In this document: in pieces, positions 1 to 6,270 of the stretch
Position numbering within the stretch: position 1 is the stretch's first letter
Layout: each line of letters starts with the position of its first letter
From: Prevotella sp. UBA7782
GTDB lineage: Bacteria; Bacteroidota; Bacteroidia; Bacteroidales; Bacteroidaceae
Direction of reading: 5' to 3'
NCBI GenBank assembly: GCA_002480935.1
Contig: DLDC01000085.1
Location: forward strand, 1-17,966
Length of the DNA stretch: 17,966 nt
Position numbers and translations under genes: made by a program
Notes under the pieces: model-generated
The model's input: only the letters and a program-made list of their open reading frames with translations
What the model was told of the DNA's origin: nothing
Database searches by the model: none

Positions 1-23
1 ATAAACGTTAATAACTTCGAGAG

Positions 24-1013
24 ATGGTAAAACAAGAATGGAAGGAGAAAGGCTACGTAGACGAGCCCGTAGACAAGTCTATCGACCTGAAGAAAGAGAT
101 AAGAAGAATGTGTGACGAGCAGCAGGCTATTATACTGGCGCATTATTACACGGTGGGCGAAATACAGGATATAGCCGACTTTGTGGGCGACTCGCTTGCC
201 CTGGCACGCAAGGCCGCCGAGACAAAAGCCAAGGTAATGGTGATGTGCGGCGTGCACTTCATGGCCGAAACATGCAAGTTGCTCTCGCCCGAAAAAACGG
301 TGCTGTGCCCCGACCTCACCGCGGGCTGCTCGCTGGCCGACTCTTGTAAGGCCGAAGATCTGCGCAAGTATAAGGCCGAGCATCCCGGCTATCAGGTCAT
401 ATCCTACGTCAACACCACCGCAGCCGTAAAGGCTTTGACCGACTGTGTGGTTACTTCCGGCAACGCCAAGAAGGTTATCGACAGCTTCCCAAAGGATGCC
501 AAGCTCATCTTCGGGCCCGACTATAACCTTGGAAACTACATCAACAGCGTCACAGGGCGCCACATGCTGCTCTGGAACGGTGGCTGCCACGTGCACGAAA
601 AGTTCTCCGTTGACGAGATAGTAAGGCTCAAGAAAGAGCATCCTGAGGCCGTTGTGATGGCTCACTTGGAGTGTAAGGCACCCGTACTGGCCCTTGCCGA
701 CGTGAAAGGCTCTACGGCCACCATGCTGAAATATGCGCAGACACACCCCGAAAAAGAGTATATCGTGGCCACAGAGGCTGGCATCCTGCACGAGATGCAG
801 CGCACCTGCCCTGACAAAACCTTCATTCCCGTGCCACCGGAGGTGAGCGAAGGCTCGCTGGGATGCAGCTGCAACGAGTGTGAATATATGAAGAAGAACA
901 CCCTGCAGAAGATATACAACACCCTGAAATATGGCTGGCCAAGCATTGAGATAGACCCCGACATAGCACGCGATGCCGTGAAGCCCATCGAGCGGATGCT
1001 CAGTCTGAGCTGA
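24..1013 (+). CDS. nadA: Quinolinate synthase NadA
   Basis: Cytosolic [4Fe-4S] enzyme that condenses iminoaspartate with dihydroxyacetone phosphate to quinolinate in de novo NAD synthesis. The protein has 329 residues, normal for the family. The N-terminal part has the typical ILAHYY segment (about 37-42) and GDS (55-57). The three cysteines expected to bind the cluster are C102 (in TAGCSLAD), C188 (in NGGCHVH) and C286 (in CSCNEC); their spacing of 86 and 98 residues is close to that of E. coli NadA (87 and 97, from memory). The ATG at 24 is the first start after an in-frame stop at 12-14. The partner nadB is not visible and could lie to the left of the window. The gene converges on the minus-strand operon that ends near 1340. 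Family assignment is secure. Confidence 0.97.
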   Translation: MVKQEWKEKGYVDEPVDKSIDLKKEIRRMCDEQQAIILAHYYTVGEIQDIADFVGDSLALARKAAETKAKVMVMCGVHFMAETCKLLSPEKTVLCPDLTAGCSLADSCKAEDLRKYKAEHPGYQVISYVNTTAAVKALTDCVVTSGNAKKVIDSFPKDAKLIFGPDYNLGNYINSVTGRHMLLWNGGCHVHEKFSVDEIVRLKKEHPEAVVMAHLECKAPVLALADVKGSTATMLKYAQTHPEKEYIVATEAGILHEMQRTCPDKTFIPVPPEVSEGSLGCSCNECEYMKKNTLQKIYNTLKYGWPSIEIDPDIARDAVKPIERMLSLS

Positions 1014-1024
1014 CAGAGGCACGC

Positions 1025-1080
1025 TATGAGCGCCCGAAACGCTGATACTTTCATCGCGAAAGCATTGTTTCTGGCTCATA
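1025..1080. other. Nested hairpin just after nadA
   Basis: Twelve bases after the nadA stop, three nested inverted repeats are visible: TATGAGC (1025-1031) with GCTCATA (1074-1080), GAAAC (1036-1040) with GTTTC (1067-1071), and CTTTC (1048-1052) with GAAAG (1058-1062). Transcribed from the plus strand this could fold into a branched or stacked 3' UTR structure that stops RNA decay or helps termination. No T-run follows directly. The stems are short and the role is inferred. Confidence 0.4.
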
Positions 1081-1100
1081 AAACAAATTGAATTGGAAAG

Positions 1101-1161
1101 TAAAATAAATTATTTTGAGATATAATATAATTTATATTACATCATAAAATAATTTATTTTA
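1101..1161. repeat. 61-base A/T hairpin (inverted repeat)
   Basis: The arms 1101-1116 and 1146-1161 are exact reverse complements over 16 bases and contain only A and T. Inside them GAT/ATC (1119-1121 with 1141-1143) and TAATATA/TATATTA (1123-1129 with 1133-1139) also pair, leaving a three-base loop at 1130-1132. Of 29 possible pairs, 26 are Watson-Crick and one is G-T; the only mismatches are 1118/1144 and 1122/1140. It lies between convergent genes, so it may act as a two-way terminator, since each arm ends in a T-rich stretch. It could instead be a cruciform or the relic of a small mobile element. No coding potential is seen. Confidence 0.8.
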
Positions 1162-1165
1162 TACC

Positions 1166-1184
1166 GCGAAATTCATCCTTTCGC
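1166..1184. other. Small hairpin GCGAAA/TTTCGC
   Basis: GCGAAA (1166-1171) pairs with TTTCGC (1179-1184) around a seven-base loop. It sits between the A/T hairpin and the terminator, as one more element of the structured convergent intergenic region 1014-1339. Function unknown. Confidence 0.35.
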
Positions 1185-1195
1185 AACCAAAAAGC

Positions 1196-1232
1196 AAGGG
1201 CACCAACCTCACATATAGTGGTTAGTGCCCTT
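1196..1232 (-). terminator. Terminator of the leuS-acyltransferase operon, possibly bidirectional
   Basis: A 13-base stem (1196-1208 with 1220-1232) encloses an 11-base loop. Its one irregular pair, 1204/1224, is G-U when read on the minus strand but C-A on the plus strand, so the fold suits minus-strand RNA better. On the minus strand the stem is followed by GCTTTTTGG. On the plus strand TTTCATT follows, so it may also stop nadA transcripts. The remaining 1233-1339 between it and the acyltransferase stop holds no gene I can support. Confidence 0.7.
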
Positions 1233-1339
1233 TCATTATGCCTTGGCTGAGTGGCAGTCTCGCCAACTTATGCCTTTACGTACAGCTTATTAAGTTGCTC
1301 ATATTCCTGAAGATTTCTTTTTTAGACATAGTTTCAGCA

Positions 1340-2338
1340 TCATCCTCCCATGCGATGATGCAGCCACGCATAAGCCTTTCGCTCCATGGGATAGGTTACC
1401 ATGCTCATCAAAGTGCAGATAACGAAGACCATAGATGAGTATACCGCCAGCTTGAGCAGGGGATGGTTTAATTGCCCTATCCAGTCTTTTGTTATCAAAA
1501 ACAGCAGGAAGTGGCTGAAACTTTGATATAGATAGATGGTATATCCCCGCTCGTTCCACATCCTTAACAGCCTGTTTTGAGGTATGTGTATGTTGCTTAC
1601 GATGAGCGAAATCCATCCCAGAGCCGTCACGCCAAAGGATAAGAACCACAAGTCTGTGGAAAATTTGTGATCTTGCATGGGTATGCTTGCACCACTCATA
1701 AAGCCGTAGCACGTGATGAAAGTGGGCAGAACCATACAGATAATTGTCTTTCTTGCGTTGAGCTTATGATAATATAGATAGCCCAAAAGGAAGAAAATGT
1801 TGTAGCAGGCAATCTCTTTCACCTTATTAGGTAGGTTTGTGAAACTGATAATGGCAAAGAGCACAATGTTGACAAGCAGCTGATGCTTTATTGAAAAGTG
1901 CCTGTCCAGCTGGCTTTCTAGTGGGAATAGGCACATCACGATGAGATAAACGGAGATGAACCAAGTGTAACCGTAATAAGGAAGTGCATCATTCCCTTCT
2001 GTGAATAGAATTTTTACTACCTCCCAAAGGCTCAATGTATAGGTGTGATGAGGGAAGTATAAGTGCATAATGACGTATAAAACGGCCAAGAATGGCATAA
2101 AAAAATAGAATGGAAACATTACCCGCCATACCCGGTTGATGATCATCTTGGGCAACGATTTGGGTTTGGCGTAGGTCTGAGCCGCCCCTGCTATGAAAAA
2201 TATAAGAGGCATCTCAAACAGCATATATGATCTATAGGGTTCACCAAAACCATCAAACCAGTAAGTTATATGTATGAAGCATACAATATAAATCATGGTG
2301 AGTGCCCGGTAATTGTCTAGTTGTGTGTCGCGTTGCAT
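1340..2338 (-). CDS. Acyltransferase-3 family membrane protein (OafA-like)
   Basis: Likely inner-membrane O-acyltransferase that adds acetyl or similar groups to a surface sugar. The 332-residue protein is hydrophobic throughout, with about nine to ten membrane segments. It starts like the family, with LDNYRAL (7-13) and then a histidine in the first membrane helix (H23, in CFIHITYW). The Arg-His pair is R11-H23, spaced one residue wider than the R-X10-H arrangement I recall for this family. There is no SGNH domain, so this is the short form. Only nine bases separate it from the GT-C-like gene upstream, so it is almost certainly the last gene of the operon. The DNA looks AT-richer than its neighbours: hand counts give 23 and 25 G+C in 60 at 1801-1860 and 2101-2160, against 36 in 60 at 11161-11220 in leuS. 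This may mean late acquisition. Substrate unknown. Confidence 0.8.
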   Translation of the reverse strand: MQRDTQLDNYRALTMIYIVCFIHITYWFDGFGEPYRSYMLFEMPLIFFIAGAAQTYAKPKSLPKMIINRVWRVMFPFYFFMPFLAVLYVIMHLYFPHHTYTLSLWEVVKILFTEGNDALPYYGYTWFISVYLIVMCLFPLESQLDRHFSIKHQLLVNIVLFAIISFTNLPNKVKEIACYNIFFLLGYLYYHKLNARKTIICMVLPTFITCYGFMSGASIPMQDHKFSTDLWFLSFGVTALGWISLIVSNIHIPQNRLLRMWNERGYTIYLYQSFSHFLLFLITKDWIGQLNHPLLKLAVYSSMVFVICTLMSMVTYPMERKAYAWLHHRMGG

Positions 2339-2347
2339 GGCTTTTTG

Positions 2348-3811
2348 TTATTCTGTGAGGGTTGTATTCTTATTGTAGTTTTGGCGTTTGCAAAGTATTG
2401 CGTGCCCGTTCTCAATCTTCAGCACCAGTCGGTAGCCGTCGGCATAGGCAAGTTGGGCCAGGCTGTCTATGGTGTTTTGCTTTACGTCGTGGCAGCTGAT
2501 GACGGTGTCTTTCCATGTTTCCGGCCACTCATAATGGTTGACAAAGCGCACCGCATTGCCCCAGCAGAAGGCCTCGGCATCGCGCAGACAGAAGGTGTTA
2601 TACTTTCTGTAGTCGCTCTCTATGCAGATGCTGTAGATGCTGTCGGGCGTTTCTGCCCGTAACATAGGCTGGTTTTTGATGACCGTCATGGCCTCTGTGC
2701 CCAGATGCTCCATATATTTTCCGCTCTTATACTTCTCTATGCAGTGGTGCGCGTCAATACCTGCCAGTGCTAAGAAGAATGGTATGAGCAACCAATCCAC
2801 GGCCTTCTGCTTTCCTGTTTCCTGTAACAGCAGTGCCAGAAGCAGCGTGGTGAAGGGCTGGGCATTATAGGCGTGCATCACAGCATACATGGTGATGATG
2901 TGCGGCAAGAGGGCTATGAGCAGGCAAACCACCGTTATCAGGGTGCGACGGGTGGGCAACATGCTTCGCCCTTTATAGGTGATGAGCACGAGAAAAGGCA
3001 GGGTGAGCAGCATGAAAAGACCGGCCAGCCAGTGCTTATTTTCGTGTATCAAACTGATGTTGTCTGTAGGAATGATGGCTGTTGTGATTATCTTGCCGAA
3101 GGTCTTGATGATGTTATTGGCGAAATAAGACCCATATTCGTTGTTAATGGCTCCCGTATGAGGCAACATGTAGCGCACTATCATATAGGCACATGCACAT
3201 GCCAGTCCTGCTGCCAACATGCTCAGGGTGCGTTTTCGGCCGTCATTAGTCCATGCATAAGCCATGAGTGGTGTGATGACAAACCATGTTATGCCGCTCT
3301 CTTTGAATAATGTAGCTATGAGAGTGAGTATGAGCCAGCGCATTATTCTACCTTTCCTGCGCTGTGAGATGTATTCATTCAGCCCCCACAAGCCGAAGAA
3401 CAAGGCCCCGGCTTGATTGATGCTGTCGGTGTCTAGCAGCGTAGCGAGCATGGAAGGAGCCAGCAAGAAGAACATCACCCCTACCCTTGCGGCTGACCGT
3501 TGTATATGGAAGCGCAGCATAAGGGCATAGATGGTGATGGCAGACAGCACATGGAAGAGCCACACCAGCACATGGTTGAGTGCCGGAAACCACGTTCTGT
3601 GATACTCCAGAAACCATCCTATAAGGGCATCCATGGGTCTCCACCATGACGTGTAGGGCAAGAGTGTTTCGCCCACGTTGCGCTCGTAGGGGGCCGTGAG
3701 ATAGGTTAGGTCGTCGAAGATGGGCTGCATGAGCAAGGCAGAAGCCAGTTCTATGGCTGCCACAAGGAAGAAAAGGCCATAAAACCATGTATTTTTTTGA
3801 ATGTTGTTCAT
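2348..3811 (-). CDS. GT-C-like membrane glycosyltransferase, copy 2
   Basis: Polytopic membrane protein of 487 residues. After the first hydrophobic helix (about 10-28) comes PIFDDL with D33-D34, the place and type of acidic pair that GT-C enzymes use in their first extracytoplasmic loop. This suggests transfer of a sugar from a polyprenyl-phosphate donor on the outer face of the inner membrane. About ten more hydrophobic segments follow to about residue 352, then DAHH (353-356) and a soluble tail of about 130 residues. It is a clear paralogue of the gene at 4832-6256: shared WRP.DAL (57-63), PALNH (76-80), INQ (131-133), FK.NGI/FKESGI-like segment near 169-174, and a tail motif (392-435) with C.I...Y.KY..FC and WPE..KDT. 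A 91-base gap, with no clear promoter, separates it from the GT2 gene upstream. No named family is recognised; the glycosyltransferase call is inference from topology, motif and neighbours. Confidence 0.65.
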   Translation of the reverse strand: MNNIQKNTWFYGLFFLVAAIELASALLMQPIFDDLTYLTAPYERNVGETLLPYTSWWRPMDALIGWFLEYHRTWFPALNHVLVWLFHVLSAITIYALMLRFHIQRSAARVGVMFFLLAPSMLATLLDTDSINQAGALFFGLWGLNEYISQRRKGRIMRWLILTLIATLFKESGITWFVITPLMAYAWTNDGRKRTLSMLAAGLACACAYMIVRYMLPHTGAINNEYGSYFANNIIKTFGKIITTAIIPTDNISLIHENKHWLAGLFMLLTLPFLVLITYKGRSMLPTRRTLITVVCLLIALLPHIITMYAVMHAYNAQPFTTLLLALLLQETGKQKAVDWLLIPFFLALAGIDAHHCIEKYKSGKYMEHLGTEAMTVIKNQPMLRAETPDSIYSICIESDYRKYNTFCLRDAEAFCWGNAVRFVNHYEWPETWKDTVISCHDVKQNTIDSLAQLAYADGYRLVLKIENGHAILCKRQNYNKNTTLTE

Positions 3812-3902
3812 TATACTGAATGTATTAAAAGCAATTTTTCAAAAGAAAAAAAGCATTATTTCGCAGCGTCAGGTCAATATTATTTGAAGGAAGAACAGTC
3901 GT

Positions 3903-4835
3903 TCAGATGCCCTCTTTCTCTCTTATCAGATAGACGGGACGGTGCTTGGTCTCGTTGAAGATGCGTCCAAGATACTCGCCGATGATGCCGATAGACACCA
4001 GCTGTATGCCACCCAAGAAGAGTATAACGATGATGAGTGTGGGAAAACCATGCACCGGTTCGCCCACCAGGAGGGTTTTCAGAAGCACGTAAATCATATA
4101 GATGAAGGCCACAGCCGACACGATGAGCCCCATGACAGTGGATAAACGCAAGGGCGCGGTGGTGTAAGAGGTGATGCCCTCTATGGCTAAATTGAGCAGC
4201 TTATGATAGTTGAACGATGACTTTCCGGCCACTCTGTCGCCCTGCCTGAAGCTTATTTCTTTCTTCCGGAAGCCTATCCAGCAATACAATCCCTTGGTGT
4301 AGCGCTCGCTCTCACGCAGTTGTCGCAGCGCGTCAATACACTTTCGGTCGAGCAAACGAAAGTCGCCCACGTTGGGAAGTATGTCTATCTTTGCCAGCTT
4401 TTGCAGCAACCGATAGTATGCCATGGATAGTTTTCTTCTCAGCCAGCTCTCTTTTCCGCGGTCTGTGCGGCGGGCATATACGTCGTCGTAGCCCTTTTCC
4501 CACTCAGAGAGCATCTGGGGTATCACCTCAACAGGGTGCTGCAAGTCGGCATCCATAACGATGGCGCAGTCGCCCGAGGCGTAGTCAAGCCCCGCAAGCA
4601 TGGCGGCTTCCTTGCCAAAGTTGCGCGACAGCGACACGTAAGCCACTCGCTCGTCTTTCTTTCTGAGGGCTTTCATAACGTCTAATGTATGGTCTTGGCT
4701 TCCATCGTCTATCAACAGAATTTGCCAGTCATACTTGTTGTTGGCTTTCATCATGCCGGTTAGGGCGTTATATAGTGCGTTGAGGTTTTCTTCCTCGTTA
4801 TGGCAAGGTACTAAGACGGTTATCTTCTTCATCAT
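3903..4835 (-). CDS. GT2 polyprenyl-phosphate glycosyltransferase (GtrB/DPM1-like)
   Basis: Predicted to move a sugar from a nucleotide donor to undecaprenyl phosphate on the cytoplasmic face, making the lipid-linked sugar that GT-C enzymes use outside. The 310-residue protein has a GT-A domain with VPCHNEEENL (9-18), IDDGSQD (42-48) and the metal-binding D95-A-D97 in MDADLQHP. The linker has the family-typical GKSSFNYHKL. Two C-terminal helices (about 230-252 and 263-287) are followed by GEYLGRIFNETKHRPVYLI-type ending, typical of GtrB, CsbB and YkoT proteins. The first ATG overlaps the TGA of the upstream gene by four bases (ATGA), so the two are translationally linked. It sits between two GT-C-like paralogues. 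Sugar identity cannot be read from sequence; no GtrA-type flippase gene is in the window. Confidence 0.9.
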   Translation of the reverse strand: MMKKITVLVPCHNEEENLNALYNALTGMMKANNKYDWQILLIDDGSQDHTLDVMKALRKKDERVAYVSLSRNFGKEAAMLAGLDYASGDCAIVMDADLQHPVEVIPQMLSEWEKGYDDVYARRTDRGKESWLRRKLSMAYYRLLQKLAKIDILPNVGDFRLLDRKCIDALRQLRESERYTKGLYCWIGFRKKEISFRQGDRVAGKSSFNYHKLLNLAIEGITSYTTAPLRLSTVMGLIVSAVAFIYMIYVLLKTLLVGEPVHGFPTLIIVILFLGGIQLVSIGIIGEYLGRIFNETKHRPVYLIREKEGI

Positions 4836-6256
4836 TTCATTACCTCCACGTGTCCTTTATTTGCTATCCATACGCAGTCAAAGCCTTTCTGACGCATTCT
4901 GAGGGCTAATATACGCGCTTTGGCCAAGGCCGTGGGCGATGGTGCCAGCGTGGTGTCTTTGATGCTCTCAGGCCACGTATATCCTGTTATCTGCCACACA
5001 GAGTGCCCCCATCCGTAGGCTTCGTCGTAGGGAACACAGAATGATGAGTACTTGGGATAGGTGTCGCGTATGATGATACAATATACTTTTCTTACTGGTT
5101 TACCCGTCTTTCGCACCGTCTCGGCAGCCATCTCCATTCCCGGAAGGGATGTCTGCCAGGCCATATACCAGTGATGTGCGTCTACAAAGAGTGCGCTGAT
5201 AAGGTATAAGATGAAGGTAATGTTGAGCCATCGGGTGCTTTTGCTGAACTGATTGGCCATCCATCCCACCAGTAAGGCGGCTATGCCGAGCGACGAATAG
5301 GCGTTCATCACGCTCATGGCAATGAGCAGATTGGGCGACGCAACGATAAAGAGGCAGGCCAGAAGGGCATAGGTGGTTCGTGACTTCCATACTTGCCGGT
5401 GTGAGAGAAAAAGGGTCAGGATGAACGGAACCGACACTGCGAAGGTGGCAAATGCCACCAGAAGGTTTCTGCTGGGCTTGTGCAGCAGGGCTATATAGTC
5501 GGTTGCCAGCCACGTATAGCCTATCCATTTGGCCGTGCCTGATACCTTTGAGGCCAGGCTTCTGAACTCTTGCTCATGCTCATGTGCACCTGTATCTACG
5601 TAAGGAAACGACAGTCTGACGGCTCCGTAGGCCGCTGCCAGTGCCAGGCCGTAGGCAAAATGCTTTGCCAGGGTGCGCTTGTCTATGCGTCCGAAGCCCC
5701 ACGCCACGACGGGAGGTGCCACAGCCCAGGCTATGCCATTGTCTTTTGCAAAGGTGGAAAGCAGCACAAAGGCCGCGCAAAGCACCCATCTCAGCCTGCC
5801 CTGCTTGCAGAGATAGGCCCATAAGGCCATCATTCCCCACAGATGACAATAGCTTTGGTTGAGCCCGTCTACGCTCAGCGTGGTGCCTAACATGCAGGGT
5901 GAAAAGAAGAAAAAGGCTGTTGCGATGCTTCGGGATGTGCGGTTGAAGCCTAATTGGCGGCTGATGAGCCACACCAAAAAGGTACTGCCCAGGTGTGCAA
6001 GCCATATCATGACATGGTTGAGAGCAGGAAATAGCTTATAGTTAAGGCCGTTGATATAGCCGAAGAGTGCGTCGCCCGGCCGCCAAGTAGGGCCGAACGG
6101 CAAGAAATATTGCATGAAGTGGGGGTCATGATTGGGCGAGGAGAGTGTGGTCCAATCATCAAAGGTGGGCATGATGAGCAGCATGGCCCACAACAGAAAG
6201 GGTGCTGCTATCAGAATGAGTACGAGGTATGGATGGACAGAACGGCGAAGACGCAT
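4832..6256 (-). CDS. GT-C-like membrane glycosyltransferase, copy 1
   Basis: Polytopic membrane protein of 474 residues, paralogous to the product of 2348-3811. A first helix (about 9-29) leads to PTFDDW with D33-D34 at exactly the same positions as in the other copy, matching the acidic pair of GT-C enzymes. Further shared marks are WRPGDA (58-63), PALNH (77-81), GLNQ (131-134), AKDNGIAW (170-177), VDAHH (358-362) and the tail segment 392-435 with Y.KYSSFC, WGHSV and WPESIKDT. Expected role is transfer of a sugar from a polyprenyl-phosphate carrier made by the adjacent GT2 enzyme, whose start codon overlaps this stop codon. Fourteen bases separate it from porZ upstream. I do not recognise a named family, and the acceptor is unknown. 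Confidence 0.65.
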   Translation of the reverse strand: MRLRRSVHPYLVLILIAAPFLLWAMLLIMPTFDDWTTLSSPNHDPHFMQYFLPFGPTWRPGDALFGYINGLNYKLFPALNHVMIWLAHLGSTFLVWLISRQLGFNRTSRSIATAFFFFSPCMLGTTLSVDGLNQSYCHLWGMMALWAYLCKQGRLRWVLCAAFVLLSTFAKDNGIAWAVAPPVVAWGFGRIDKRTLAKHFAYGLALAAAYGAVRLSFPYVDTGAHEHEQEFRSLASKVSGTAKWIGYTWLATDYIALLHKPSRNLLVAFATFAVSVPFILTLFLSHRQVWKSRTTYALLACLFIVASPNLLIAMSVMNAYSSLGIAALLVGWMANQFSKSTRWLNITFILYLISALFVDAHHWYMAWQTSLPGMEMAAETVRKTGKPVRKVYCIIIRDTYPKYSSFCVPYDEAYGWGHSVWQITGYTWPESIKDTTLAPSPTALAKARILALRMRQKGFDCVWIANKGHVEVMK

Positions 6257-6270
6257 GGCTGATATGCCTT

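Noticed and set aside
1276..1329. Minus-strand ORF of 17 codons starting MSKKEIFRN after the acyltransferase gene
   Set aside because: Too short, no conserved feature visible, and the neighbouring frame also has protein-like residues; could be chance or a decayed gene end.
1299..1712. Minus-strand open frame of 137 codons overlapping the acyltransferase end
   Set aside because: Out of frame with the acyltransferase membrane helices and itself without family features; a shadow frame.
3812..3902. Internal promoter in the 91-base gap of the operon
   Set aside because: No TAnnTTTG with a properly placed TTTG on the minus strand was found, only A/T-rich sequence.
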